64,000 nt of DNA from contig CAMDFX010000015.1 of the NCBI GenBank assembly GCA_945897805.1, positions 1-64,000 on the forward strand, given 5' to 3'. A program made the position numbers and the translations under genes. This document shows positions 16,539-25,924 of this stretch, piece by piece. The stretch comes from Chryseobacterium gleum. GTDB lineage: Bacteria > Bacteroidota > Bacteroidia > Flavobacteriales_D > Crocinitomicaceae. Position 1 is the stretch's first letter, and each line of letters starts with the position of its first letter. The notes below the pieces were generated by a model. That model was not told the origin of the DNA and ran no database searches. It saw only the letters and a program-made list of their open reading frames with translations.

Positions 16539-16546
16539 TATCTTTG
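16539..16546 (+). promoter_or_regulatory. -7 box TATCTTTG before the SGNH hydrolase gene
   Basis: Exact TAnnTTTG match 28 bases before ATG 16575; it supports that start rather than the TTG at 16548. Confidence 0.55.
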
Positions 16547-16574
16547 CTTGTTAAATACAAAATATCGCTTGCAA

Positions 16575-17300
16575 ATGAAATTCATAAAAATCACATTGGT
16601 AGTTTCAATCTTTTTTAATATTGCCGCTGGCGCATTCATGCTCGCTGGCGGAATCTGTTATGATGAAAAAAATAGTGTTTCAAAAAAATTAAAAGCCATT
16701 GTACATCAACCAAAATCATATTATTTTATGGGAAGAGATTTACTTTTTGATATTTTACCAGCTGATTCAGAAGCAATTGTTTTTTTGGGTGATAGCCATA
16801 CAGAACATTTTTTAATTGATGAATTGTTGGATACAGAACATTTAAAAAATCGAGGAATAAGTGGTGATCGAGTAAAAAAAATGATTCCTAGATTGGGACC
16901 AATTGTGGCCATCAAACCAAAAAAAATCTTTATTCAAGGTGGAATTAATGATTTGGGTACGGGAGGTTCAAAAGAAAACCTGATGGAGCATTATTCAGAA
17001 TTACTGGACGAAATTGCCCAAAAAACACCAAATTCAAAAGTTTATCTACAAAGTATTTTTCCAACTGAACTGAAAGATGGTTCAACTTATTGCAATCAGC
17101 AAGTAAATAAAGATTTGGTAGTTGTAAATCACTTTTTAGAAAAGGAAGCGAAAAAAAGAGGATATACTTATATTGAACTATACAAACCACTGGTTTTGAA
17201 TGGTCTATTAAATCCAGATTATTCCTTTGATGGTATCCATTTGACAGCAGAAGGTTATTTACTTTGGACAAAAATTCTCAAGCCATATTTGGAAGATTAA
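16575..17300 (+). CDS. SGNH/GDSL-family hydrolase
   Basis: A 241-residue esterase/lipase-like hydrolase with an N-terminal membrane anchor or signal segment (about 5-28). All SGNH blocks are readable: FLGDSHTEHF (nucleophile Ser), NRGISGDRV (Gly), GGINDLGTGG (Asn) and DGIHLTAEGY (Asp and His). It most resembles platelet-activating-factor acetylhydrolase-like or rhamnogalacturonan-esterase-like SGNH proteins, perhaps acting on acetylated envelope glycans; the substrate cannot be determined. Monocistronic. Confidence 0.9.
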   Translation: MKFIKITLVVSIFFNIAAGAFMLAGGICYDEKNSVSKKLKAIVHQPKSYYFMGRDLLFDILPADSEAIVFLGDSHTEHFLIDELLDTEHLKNRGISGDRVKKMIPRLGPIVAIKPKKIFIQGGINDLGTGGSKENLMEHYSELLDEIAQKTPNSKVYLQSIFPTELKDGSTYCNQQVNKDLVVVNHFLEKEAKKRGYTYIELYKPLVLNGLLNPDYSFDGIHLTAEGYLLWTKILKPYLED

Positions 17301-17365
17301 TTTCACTTTTTGATTAATTTCAAAATGGCGTAGTGCAAGGAAACTTAACTTTCAGCTTAAGTTCG

Positions 17366-17373
17366 TATCTTTG
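17366..17373 (+). promoter_or_regulatory. -7 box TATCTTTG before prfC
   Basis: Exact TAnnTTTG match 27 bases before the prfC ATG. Confidence 0.55.
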
Positions 17374-17400
17374 CACTCAATTTTATTATAGCAGCACTTC

Positions 17401-18990
17401 ATGAAGTACCAGGAATCTATTGAAAAACGAAGAACGTTTGGAATTATCGCGCACCCTGATGCAGGGAAAACGACACTGACTGAAAAGTTACTGCTTTTTG
17501 GTGGAGCGATTCAAACTGCAGGTGCAGTAAAAAATAATAAAATTAAAAAAGCAGCCACTTCGGATTTCATGGAAATTGAAAAACAAAGGGGAATATCTGT
17601 TGCCACTTCCGTTATGGCTTTCGAATATGGTGGCAAACAAATAAACATTCTCGATACTCCTGGTCACAAGGATTTCGCAGAAGATACCTACAGAACATTG
17701 ACTGCGGTCGATAGCGTTATTTTGGTGATCGACTGCGCAAATGGTGTGGAAACACAAACTGAAAAATTGATGGAAGTTTGTCGCATGAGAAAAACACCTG
17801 TCATTATTTTCGTCAACAAAATGGATCGAGATGGAAAAGATGCTTTCACACTATTAGATGAGTTGGAAGATAAATTAGACATCAAGGTACGTCCTTTGAC
17901 TTGGCCGATTGGAATGGGAGATTTTTTCAAAGGAGTTTACAACATATATGATCAAAATCTGAACCTTTTTCAAGCAAATAAAACCAAAATTTCGAAGGAG
18001 ATTGTTTCTATATCAAATTTAAATGACCCAGCAATTGACAAATTAATTGGCGAAAAGCCAGCAGCTGAATTGCGTGAAGACATAGAAATGATTGATGGTG
18101 TTTACGATGCTTTTGACAAAGAAACATATTTGTCAGGTGAAGTAGCTCCTGTGTTTTTTGGATCTGCGGTCAACAATTTTGGTATTCAGGAATTACTTGA
18201 TACTTTCATTCGTATTTCGCCTTCTCCGCGAGGACGCGATACAGACTTGAGAATGATTGAACCAAACGATGATAAATTTTCAGGATTTGTGTTTAAAATT
18301 CATGCCAATTTAGACCCAAAACACAGAGATAGAATTGCCTTTTTGCGCATTGTTTCTGGTCGTTTTGAACGAAACACTTTTTACAACCATGTTCGGTTGA
18401 GCAAGAAATTTAAGTTTGCAAATCCAACTTCTTTCATGGCACAAGACAAAAGCGTGATTGATGAAGCTTTTCCTGGCGATGTAATCGGATTGTACGACAC
18501 TGGTAATTTCAAAATTGGAGATACTTTAAATGAAGGAGAAAAATTTACTTTCAAAGGTATTCCAAGTTTCTCTCCCGAAATTTTCCAAGAATTGGAGAAT
18601 TTGGATCCAATGAAATCAAAGCAATTAGAAAAAGGAATTCGCCAATTGACAGACGAAGGAGTTGCACAAATGTTTGTTCAACAACCTGGAAATAGGAAAA
18701 TTGTTGGAACAGTTGGCCAACTTCAATTTGAAGTGATTGCGCACCGTTTAGAACATGAATATGGCGCTTCGTGTCGATTTGTTCCTCGAAACTATCACTT
18801 AGCTTGCTGGATTACAACTCAAAATGAAGAACAGTTGAAAAAGTTCATGAATGCCAAAACAGGAAATATGGCAAAAGACAAGGATGACAATTGGGTTTTC
18901 TTGGCTGAAACGCCATTTTTATTGACCATGGCAGAACAAGATTATCCAGATTTAACGTTTCATAGAACATCTGAATTTAAGCTGGATTAA
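17401..18990 (+). CDS. prfC: Peptide chain release factor 3
   Basis: Translational GTPase that removes RF1/RF2 from the ribosome after peptide release. The 529 residues begin with the G1 loop AHPDAGKTT, followed by G3 DTPGHKDF and G4 NKMD, then an EF-Tu-like domain 2 and the RF3-specific C-terminal domain ([19 protein letters not shown]). Length and motif order fit RF3 rather than EF-G. Monocistronic and convergent with the next gene, whose stop is 6 bp away. Confidence 0.97.
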   Translation: MKYQESIEKRRTFGIIAHPDAGKTTLTEKLLLFGGAIQTAGAVKNNKIKKAATSDFMEIEKQRGISVATSVMAFEYGGKQINILDTPGHKDFAEDTYRTLTAVDSVILVIDCANGVETQTEKLMEVCRMRKTPVIIFVNKMDRDGKDAFTLLDELEDKLDIKVRPLTWPIGMGDFFKGVYNIYDQNLNLFQANKTKISKEIVSISNLNDPAIDKLIGEKPAAELREDIEMIDGVYDAFDKETYLSGEVAPVFFGSAVNNFGIQELLDTFIRISPSPRGRDTDLRMIEPNDDKFSGFVFKIHANLDPKHRDRIAFLRIVSGRFERNTFYNHVRLSKKFKFANPTSFMAQDKSVIDEAFPGDVIGLYDTGNFKIGDTLNEGEKFTFKGIPSFSPEIFQELENLDPMKSKQLEKGIRQLTDEGVAQMFVQQPGNRKIVGTVGQLQFEVIAHRLEHEYGASCRFVPRNYHLACWITTQNEEQLKKFMNAKTGNMAKDKDDNWVFLAETPFLLTMAEQDYPDLTFHRTSEFKLD

Positions 18991-18996
18991 TCTACT

Positions 18997-19449
18997 TTAC
19001 AAATCATCGTAATTCGGTAATTCGTTTAGAATTTGAATTTGACTATTGATTCTATCGATGAAATACAATGCATGCTCAATGCCATTGGTAATCCACAAAT
19101 AATCGACATTTAAAGTCGCGTTGTAATGTGCAATTTGCTGCAAGGTATTTTGGTTCAGCTTCACTTCGGGCGCTTTGCATTCAACCAATAATTTTGGTGC
19201 TTTTTCTCTCCCAAAAATCACAACATCGCAGCGGCGATTTAATTGGTGAATTTGTATCCCTAATTCAGAAGAAATTAGTCCCAAGGGAACATTTTTTTGA
19301 TTGATAAGGAAATGAATTACATGCTGTCTCACCCACTCTTCAGGCGTCAATACAAGCGCCTTTTTCCTAACAATACACCAAACAAAAAGTTGTTCGTTTT
19401 TCTTACTGAGTTTTAAATTCGCTTGCGGTAAATTGAGAGGAACAATCAT
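18997..19449 (-). CDS. Orphan HsdR N-terminal (PD-(D/E)XK) domain protein
   Basis: A 150-residue protein equivalent to the nuclease-like N-terminal domain of type I restriction subunit R (HSDR_N_2 family). The PD-(D/E)XK core is intact: D75 in RRCDVVIFG and E90-x-K92 in LLVECKAP, followed by QIAHYNATLNVDYLWITNG, the usual quartet region. There is no helicase part and no hsdM/hsdS nearby, so this is not a restriction system. Stand-alone copies are conserved in Bacteroidota near replication or chromosome genes. Here it follows ftsK by 9 bp on the same strand, hinting at a DNA-processing role linked to chromosome segregation; that role is inference. Confidence 0.85.
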   Translation of the reverse strand: MIVPLNLPQANLKLSKKNEQLFVWCIVRKKALVLTPEEWVRQHVIHFLINQKNVPLGLISSELGIQIHQLNRRCDVVIFGREKAPKLLVECKAPEVKLNQNTLQQIAHYNATLNVDYLWITNGIEHALYFIDRINSQIQILNELPNYDDL

Positions 19450-19458
19450 GCAATGAAA

Positions 19459-22032
19459 CTAATAAATTCCTTTCACTTTCAAAAATTCTTCTAGTGCTTC
19501 GAGGTCAGAATAAAGTACTTCTCGCGCCTTACTCCCTTGGAAAGGTCCCAGAATTCCATAACCTTCCAATTGATCAACAATTCTTCCTGCACGGTTGTAA
19601 CCCAATTTCAATTTTCGTTGCAATAAACTTGCAGAACCTTGTTGGTGTGTTATCACGATTCGAGCAGCATCAGCAAACATGGGGTCGATGTCATTTAAAT
19701 CTATTTCTTTGTCATCACCACCTCCTTCGCCAGAATATTCGGGAAGAATAAGCGCTTCAGGGTATGCCCGTTGATTTCCGATAAATGCACAAATTTCATC
19801 CACTTCAGGCGTGTCTACAAATCCGCATTGCAAACGAATCATTTCGGAACCAGTTGAAATCAACATATCTCCACGACCAATTAATTGATTAGCACCAGAT
19901 GCATCCAAAATCGTTCTGGAATCTATGGAAGACTGCACTCTAAATGCAATTCTCGCCGGGAAATTGGCTTTGATCATTCCCGTGATTACGCTCACAGAAG
20001 GCCTTTGTGTGGCCACAATCAAGTGAATTCCAATGGCGCGGGCAAGTTGTGCAATACGCGCAATTGGGTGTTCAATTTCTTTTCCGGCGGTCATAATCAA
20101 ATCTGCAAACTCATCAATCAAAACAACAATATATGGCAAATATCGGTGTCCATTTTCAGGATTTAATCTGCGCGAAATGAATTTTGCATTGTATTCTTTG
20201 ATTGTTCTAACTTGCGCTTCTTTCAGTAATTCATATCGCATATCCATTTCGATACAAAGTGAATTCAACGTATTTACCACTTTCGATGTATCCGTAATAA
20301 TTGCATCATCTTCACCCGGTAATTTTGCCAAGAAATGGCGTTCAATTCTGCTGTAAAGCGTTAACTCAACTTTCTTTGGATCAATCAATACAAATTTGAC
20401 CTGTGAAGGATGTTTTTTGTAAAGAATTGAAATCAAAATGGCATTCAAACCAACTGATTTTCCTTGTCCAGTAGAACCAGCAACCAGCAAGTGAGGCATT
20501 TTTGTTAAGTCGAAAGTATATGTTTCGTTGGTAATTGTTTTACCAATAACGACAGGCAATTCGTAGTCAGAATTTTGAAATTTCTCTGAAGCAATCAGCG
20601 AGCGCATCGAAACCATTTCAGGATTACTATTCGGCACTTCGATACCAATTGTACCTTTACCTGGAATTGGCGCGATAATTCGAATTCCAAGTGCTGATAA
20701 ACTCAAAGCGATATCATCTTCCAAGTTTTTGATTTTCGAAATACGTACTCCTGGCGCAGGAATAATTTCATATAAAGTAACCGTTGGACCAACAGTCGCT
20801 TTGATTTTAGAAATATCAATTTTATAGTGAGAAAGCGTTTCAACAATTTTATTTTTATTGTCCTCTAATTCTTGTTTGTTGATATTTACAGAACCGCTGC
20901 CCCAATCTCTCAATAAATCAATCGAGGGAAGCAAATAGCCAGACAAATCCAGCGTTGGGTCATAATCACCATATTCTTTTCTTAATTTATCTTGTTCATC
21001 TCCTGAAAGAATTTCTTCATTTTCAGTGGCAACAACGGTAAAATCATCAGAATCCAATGGCTCTGAAAAAACGTCTGTCGATTCTGGAATATTGATTTCA
21101 AAATCGTCCTCGATGGAAGTAACATTCTCTTTATTTTCAGGCATTTTCATCGTGATTTCAAAATCACTGTCAACTTCTTCTTCCTCCTCATCATTAAAAA
21201 GAACTGGTTCGAAAGGCTTATCAACGATAATTTGTTCCTCTCTTATAGGATTGATAATATGGATATCAGCCATTGAGTTTTCTGATTTCGGGCTAACAGT
21301 TTCCAAAACTTCATTTTCATTTTCCATGAAATTTTTTGAAATGTATTTATTCCAAAGTGCTTTAAAATCAGGATTAAATAAAGCAACTAAAACGATATAA
21401 AGCAAAACTACAATAAAAATAAGCGAGCCAAATTTACCCAAAGTAAACATGAGCCAATTATTGATGTGATAACCGAAAGAGCCGCCTAAGTAGTTAACAG
21501 TTCCTGCAAAATAACCAAAGAAAAGTGACGACCAAATCATCAAAACAATTGAATTGATGACTGATCGAGTGATGGGCAAAAGCTCAATAGCTAGTAACCA
21601 TTTAAATCCGATAATGAAAAAGATGAAGGAGAAAGTAAAAGAAGAAATACCAAACCATTTATAAATAAATAAATGAGAGGTCCAAGCGCCTATTTTTCCT
21701 AGCCAATTGTTTACAGGCTCTGTGTTTTCTTCAAAGAGAAAATCCAACAAAGATTTTTCAATTACTCTATCTTGATCCGCCTTCCAAGTGAAAAGGTAGG
21801 ACAAACAAGATAGAAAAAAATAACATGCAAACAACAACAACAATGCACCAATAATGGTTTTTGTTCGTTTTTTATCAAAGCGATTTGAAAGTGAAGCTAA
21901 TGGGTTTTTTCTCGGGTCGAGTGGCGCTTTTTTTTCCTTTCCAGGCTTTTTCTCCACTTTTTTCTCCACCTTTTTTTCTTCTATTTCTTCTGCTTTTTCA
22001 TCCTTAGGGATAAATACATTTCCTTGTGCCAT
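19459..22032 (-). CDS. ftsK: FtsK/SpoIIIE-type DNA translocase
   Basis: Septal motor that pumps chromosome ends into daughter cells and activates XerCD recombination at dif. 857 residues: charged N terminus, four or five transmembrane segments (about 60-220), an acidic linker (about 240-350), and a C-terminal RecA-like motor with Walker A GSTGQGKS (519-526) and Walker B (IVVLIDEFADL). The final 65 residues (IVITHQQGSASLLQRKLKLGYNRA) form the gamma winged-helix domain that reads KOPS orientation sequences. The linker is short compared with E. coli FtsK, as is common in this phylum. Confidence 0.96.
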   Translation of the reverse strand: MAQGNVFIPKDEKAEEIEEKKVEKKVEKKPGKEKKAPLDPRKNPLASLSNRFDKKRTKTIIGALLLLFACYFFLSCLSYLFTWKADQDRVIEKSLLDFLFEENTEPVNNWLGKIGAWTSHLFIYKWFGISSFTFSFIFFIIGFKWLLAIELLPITRSVINSIVLMIWSSLFFGYFAGTVNYLGGSFGYHINNWLMFTLGKFGSLIFIVVLLYIVLVALFNPDFKALWNKYISKNFMENENEVLETVSPKSENSMADIHIINPIREEQIIVDKPFEPVLFNDEEEEEVDSDFEITMKMPENKENVTSIEDDFEINIPESTDVFSEPLDSDDFTVVATENEEILSGDEQDKLRKEYGDYDPTLDLSGYLLPSIDLLRDWGSGSVNINKQELEDNKNKIVETLSHYKIDISKIKATVGPTVTLYEIIPAPGVRISKIKNLEDDIALSLSALGIRIIAPIPGKGTIGIEVPNSNPEMVSMRSLIASEKFQNSDYELPVVIGKTITNETYTFDLTKMPHLLVAGSTGQGKSVGLNAILISILYKKHPSQVKFVLIDPKKVELTLYSRIERHFLAKLPGEDDAIITDTSKVVNTLNSLCIEMDMRYELLKEAQVRTIKEYNAKFISRRLNPENGHRYLPYIVVLIDEFADLIMTAGKEIEHPIARIAQLARAIGIHLIVATQRPSVSVITGMIKANFPARIAFRVQSSIDSRTILDASGANQLIGRGDMLISTGSEMIRLQCGFVDTPEVDEICAFIGNQRAYPEALILPEYSGEGGGDDKEIDLNDIDPMFADAARIVITHQQGSASLLQRKLKLGYNRAGRIVDQLEGYGILGPFQGSKAREVLYSDLEALEEFLKVKGIY

Positions 22033-22049
22033 TTCGAAAGACTATTTAA

Positions 22050-22057
22050 CAAAGATA
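22050..22057 (-). promoter_or_regulatory. -7 box TATCTTTG before ftsK
   Basis: Exact minus-strand TAnnTTTG match 18 bases before the ftsK ATG, with TTG 17 bases further upstream. Confidence 0.5.
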
Positions 22058-22169
22058 AACACGAAATCAATCAACAATATTTGCTTTTTGAACCAAGTTT
22101 AAACAATGATGTGTTAATGCAGGAAAATTGAAGTGATTTAAACACTTAAAAGAGAAAAAAATAATCGTT

Positions 22170-22817
22170 TTATTCCTTAATTTCAGGCTGAAGTTGCATC
22201 ATTTGATCCACAAATTCATCGAAACTCACTTTTTTAAAATCAGTTGGAATTCCAAAAAGATCTTTATTTACTTCAGAAAACTCTATTTTTTCTAAAGTAT
22301 AATGCAAAATCCCATCTTCAAGTTGAAGATAATAATCAACCGGCAAACCATTAATTCCCTTTAAAACATCTAAATATTTAGGGCTAATTTTCGGAAAATA
22401 CCACATTTCAATAGGTTTATCAAAGCTTGCAGCATTCACTAAAACCCTTTTTGCTTTCACTCCATCAATCTTTTTAGAGCCAAATTTCTTTTTGAAAGTG
22501 TATTTTGACGGAATGGTATCCTTTGGCACATTCTGTTGAATGGCAAATTTTGTATCGTTGTAATTGATCAACAAATAATATTTCTGAAAAATCAAATGTT
22601 TGATTAAAACTTGTGGCCCCAATTGTCCTGTTTCAGATTCCACTCTTACCAAGGTGTCATTTGTATAAACAATAGACTTAAATATAGTATTTTGAGTACT
22701 ATCCACTGGATTAATGAATTCAATTTTATAAATCAATCTACCTTTAAAAGGAACTTGCTTTTGAGCAAATACAGCAAATTGATACAAAAATATTAAAATG
22801 AAGCATGTTTTTTTCAT
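22170..22817 (-). CDS. Secreted protein of GLPGLI/DUF4412-like type, function unknown
   Basis: A 215-residue protein with a signal peptide (MKKTCFILIFLYQFAVFA). The pattern of a GRLIYKIEF strand, a conserved KSIVYTNDTLVRVES segment, KKFGSKKIDGVKAKRVLV and a late GLPVDYYLQLEDG motif resembles Bacteroidota secreted families (DUF4412 and GLPGLI) named for such Gly-Leu-Pro segments. No catalytic residues can be named. It stands alone between ftsK and the divergent arginase gene. Confidence 0.65.
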   Translation of the reverse strand: MKKTCFILIFLYQFAVFAQKQVPFKGRLIYKIEFINPVDSTQNTIFKSIVYTNDTLVRVESETGQLGPQVLIKHLIFQKYYLLINYNDTKFAIQQNVPKDTIPSKYTFKKKFGSKKIDGVKAKRVLVNAASFDKPIEMWYFPKISPKYLDVLKGINGLPVDYYLQLEDGILHYTLEKIEFSEVNKDLFGIPTDFKKVSFDEFVDQMMQLQPEIKE

Positions 22818-22952
22818 GGTGCTAAATTACAAGTTTTTATGAAACCTACATTTTAATTTTCGTTACCAATTATTCATTTCATTTCGCTAATAAATGTCGA
22901 TTACTATGGATTTTACTTCCCTTTCTCGTTTCCTAATCTGCCACAGAAATTG

Positions 22953-22960
22953 TACATTTG
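22953..22960 (+). promoter_or_regulatory. -7 box TACATTTG before the arginase gene
   Basis: Exact TAnnTTTG match 18 bases before ATG 22979; it overlaps an upstream TTG (22958), ruling that out as the start. Confidence 0.5.
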
Positions 22961-22978
22961 TATTCTACAATCGATTAT

Positions 22979-23932
22979 ATGCGAAAGGAAATTAATTTCA
23001 TCATCAATACCTCAGAAATAACAGCAGGTACAAGGGGTTCTTCCCTAGGGCCATTAGCAATTATTGCTGCTGCAAGAAAAGAAGGAAGTACCATTTTTGG
23101 AGACCATAAAGTCACTTTTTTAGAAGACAAAAATTACTTATTGGATCATCCGACAAAATTTCAATTTGCCAAAAGAATAGATGGACTTTTAGCAGTATAC
23201 AACAATGTTAGTAATGCCATTTGTGATGCAGTTGATAACAACAATTTTCCATTTGTTTTGGCTGCAGATCACGGTTCGGCCGGTGGAACAATCGCTGGAA
23301 TTAGAAAATCATTTCCCGACAAAAAATTGGGTGTAATTTGGATTGATGCGCACGGTGATTTACATTCACCATACACTACACCATCGGGAAATATTCATGG
23401 AATGCCACTTTCAACTGCCTTGAATGAAGACAATATTCCTTGTCAATCAAACGAAGTTGATGCAGAAACAATTTCGATGTGGAATCAATTAAAGCAATTG
23501 CATGGAGTTTCCCCAAAAATCACTCCTGAAAACCTTGTTTTTATTGCAGTTAGAGATACTGAAAGTCAAGAAGATGCGTTAATAAAAAGATTGAATATTC
23601 ACATCTTCAAAGTAGAAGAAGTGAATGCGATAGGCGCAAAAGAAACAGCGATTCAAACTTTAGATAAATTAAATGATTGTGATATCATTTACATTTCATT
23701 TGACGTTGATTCAATGGATCCAGACATTACTTCTTATGGAACAGGAACGCCGGTAAAAAATGGATTATTGCCAGCACAAGTGAGTGAAATTTTCAGCACG
23801 TTGATAGAAAGTCAAAAAGTAGTGTGTATTGAATTTGTTGAGGTAAATCCTTGTTTAGACGAAAAAATGAATACCATGGCAGAAACAGCTTTTGCGTTGT
23901 TAAAACCAATTGTACAGAAAATAAAATCTTAA
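22979..23932 (+). CDS. rocF: Arginase (ureohydrolase family)
   Basis: Hydrolyses arginine to ornithine and urea with a Mn2+ pair. The 317 residues carry all metal ligands: H98 in AADHGSAGG, D123, H125 and D127 in WIDAHGDLH, D242 and D244 in SFDVDSMDP. The SGNIHGMP segment with H140 and N138 is the arginase signature and favours arginase over agmatinase or formimidoylglutamase. The first metal motif is ADHG instead of the usual GGDH-S. It lies 21 bp upstream of argS on the same strand, so both arginine-consuming genes probably share a transcript. Substrate remains a family inference. Confidence 0.85.
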   Translation: MRKEINFIINTSEITAGTRGSSLGPLAIIAAARKEGSTIFGDHKVTFLEDKNYLLDHPTKFQFAKRIDGLLAVYNNVSNAICDAVDNNNFPFVLAADHGSAGGTIAGIRKSFPDKKLGVIWIDAHGDLHSPYTTPSGNIHGMPLSTALNEDNIPCQSNEVDAETISMWNQLKQLHGVSPKITPENLVFIAVRDTESQEDALIKRLNIHIFKVEEVNAIGAKETAIQTLDKLNDCDIIYISFDVDSMDPDITSYGTGTPVKNGLLPAQVSEIFSTLIESQKVVCIEFVEVNPCLDEKMNTMAETAFALLKPIVQKIKS

Positions 23933-23953
23933 AATAATTGCCAACAATATCAA

Positions 23954-25849
23954 ATGGAACAGCTTATAAAACAAATTATCATCACCAATTCTGAAACGCT
24001 TTTCGGACAACAAATCGAAGAAAAAACAATTCAATTTCAGCAAACAAGGAAAGAGTTTGAGGGCGATTTAACTTTGGTAGTTTTTCCATTTGCCAAATTA
24101 TTGAAAAAATCTCCAGATCAGGCAGCAAATCAGCTGGGTGATTTTTTGAAAGAAAATTTGTCCGAAGTAGCAGCTTTTAATGTCGTTCAAGGATTTTTAA
24201 ATCTTTCACTATCCACAAAGCATTGGTTAAATCAGCTGGAAAACATCAATCAAAATCCCACTTTTGGCTATAAAAAACCCAATAGTAAAGCCACCAAAAT
24301 GGTTGAATATTCTTCGCCAAACACGAATAAACCTTTGCATTTGGGCCATTTGAGAAATAACTTCTTAGGTTATTCAGTTGCCGAAATATTGAAAGCAAAT
24401 GGACATAAAGTGGTGAAAACACAGATAATTAATGACCGTGGAATTCATATTTGTAAAAGTATGCTGGCATGGGATCGATTTTCTCCATTGAATGAAAAGG
24501 GTGAAAAAGAAACACCCGAAAACACAGGTTTAAAAGGCGACAAGCTGGTTGGGAAATACTATGTTGAATTTGACAAAAACTTCAACATCGAAGCCAACGA
24601 AATTATTGCAAAATGGAATGCTGGAGATTTTTCAAATTACAGCGAAAATATCCAAAATGAATACCTCAAATTTGAAGAAGCGAAAAATGGCAAAGATGAA
24701 AAAGCCATTGCTACATTAGATGATAAAATCAAAGATTTAGCCAAAAATCAAACAGGAATTTTGCGTGATGTGCAAGAAATGTTGGTAAAATGGGAAGCGC
24801 GCGACCCTCAAACATATCTTTTGTGGTCAACGATGAACAGTTGGGTTTATGATGGCTTTGAAGTGACGTACGAAAAAATGGGCGTTGACTTTGACAAATT
24901 ATACTACGAATCAGAAACTTACCTTTTAGGAAAAGATTTGGTCATTGAAGGATTGCAAAAAGGAATTTTATTCAAAAAAGAAGATGGTTCAGTTTGGATT
25001 GATTTGACAACTGACGGCTTGGATGAAAAATTATTATTGCGTTCAGACGGTACTTCTGTTTATATGACCCAAGATTTGGGAACTGCAACTGATCGTTTTC
25101 ACGATTATCCAGATTTAGAAGGAATTGTTTATACCGTTGGAAATGAGCAAGACTATCACTTCAAAGTATTGTTTTTAATTTTGAAAAAACTAGGTTATTC
25201 TTGGGCAGAAAGTTGTTTTCATTTGTCCTACGGAATGGTTGATTTGCCTTCTGGAAAAATGAAATCTCGCGAAGGAACAGTTGTTGATGCCGATGATTTA
25301 ATTGACGAAGTAATCGGAAAAGCCAAAGAAATGACTCAAGAACGTGGGCATTTGGAAGGAATGACTGAAGAAGAAAAAGAAAAACTTTTCAAATTAATAG
25401 GCTTAGGAGGTTTAAAATATTACTTATTGAAAGTTGATCCAAAAAAACGCATGCTTTTCAATCCTGACGAATCAATAGAATTAAACGGAAATACGGGACC
25501 TTTCATTCAATATGCACATGCGAGAATTCATTCTTTGCTTTCAAAAGCTGAGGAAATTGGCGATTTTTCAAAAGCAACTTTGGGGGTAGAAGAAAAGGAA
25601 ATCATTAAAATATTGGCACAATTTCCGTCAGTATTGGAAGAAGCCGGAAAAGTATACTCTCCTGCATTGATTGCAAATTACGCGTATGAATTGGTGAAAG
25701 CATTTAATCACTTTTATCAAACGGTTCCCATAAACATTGAACCTAATTTGGCAGTGAAAAATTTAAGATTGATTGTTTGTCAAAATGTTGGTCTGGTAAT
25801 CAAAAACACGATGAATTTACTAGGAATCAATGTTCCAAACAGAATGTAA
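23954..25849 (+). CDS. argS: Arginyl-tRNA synthetase
   Basis: Class I aminoacyl-tRNA synthetase charging tRNA-Arg. It has the N-terminal additional domain (1-110), the SSPNTNKPLHLGHLRNN segment with the HIGH motif as HLGH (129-132), a KMSKS-equivalent SGKMKSREGT, and the DALR anticodon-binding domain ending in GINVPNRM. At 631 residues it is longer than the usual 560-590, with extra charged sequence at about 220-270, a common insertion in Bacteroidota ArgS. Second gene of a likely operon with arginase. Confidence 0.97.
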   Translation: MEQLIKQIIITNSETLFGQQIEEKTIQFQQTRKEFEGDLTLVVFPFAKLLKKSPDQAANQLGDFLKENLSEVAAFNVVQGFLNLSLSTKHWLNQLENINQNPTFGYKKPNSKATKMVEYSSPNTNKPLHLGHLRNNFLGYSVAEILKANGHKVVKTQIINDRGIHICKSMLAWDRFSPLNEKGEKETPENTGLKGDKLVGKYYVEFDKNFNIEANEIIAKWNAGDFSNYSENIQNEYLKFEEAKNGKDEKAIATLDDKIKDLAKNQTGILRDVQEMLVKWEARDPQTYLLWSTMNSWVYDGFEVTYEKMGVDFDKLYYESETYLLGKDLVIEGLQKGILFKKEDGSVWIDLTTDGLDEKLLLRSDGTSVYMTQDLGTATDRFHDYPDLEGIVYTVGNEQDYHFKVLFLILKKLGYSWAESCFHLSYGMVDLPSGKMKSREGTVVDADDLIDEVIGKAKEMTQERGHLEGMTEEEKEKLFKLIGLGGLKYYLLKVDPKKRMLFNPDESIELNGNTGPFIQYAHARIHSLLSKAEEIGDFSKATLGVEEKEIIKILAQFPSVLEEAGKVYSPALIANYAYELVKAFNHFYQTVPINIEPNLAVKNLRLIVCQNVGLVIKNTMNLLGINVPNRM

Positions 25850-25868
25850 GACCAATTAGATACTTTTG

Positions 25869-25897
25869 AAGCGGGTAAATTTTACTCGCTTTTTTTA
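25869..25897 (+). terminator. Terminator after argS
   Basis: AGCGGGTAAA / TTTACTCGCT stem followed by a T-run, 20 bases after the argS stop. Confidence 0.85.
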
Positions 25898-25924
25898 TAA
25901 TTTAGATTTTTCAAAAAGGGAACT

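Noticed and set aside
18997-19449. Type I restriction-modification system
   Set aside because: Only the HsdR N-terminal domain is present; there is no helicase, methylase or specificity gene.
22979-23932. Formimidoylglutamase (hutG) or agmatinase
   Set aside because: No hut or polyamine genes are near, and the SGNIHGMP segment is typical of arginase; the alternatives are not fully excluded.
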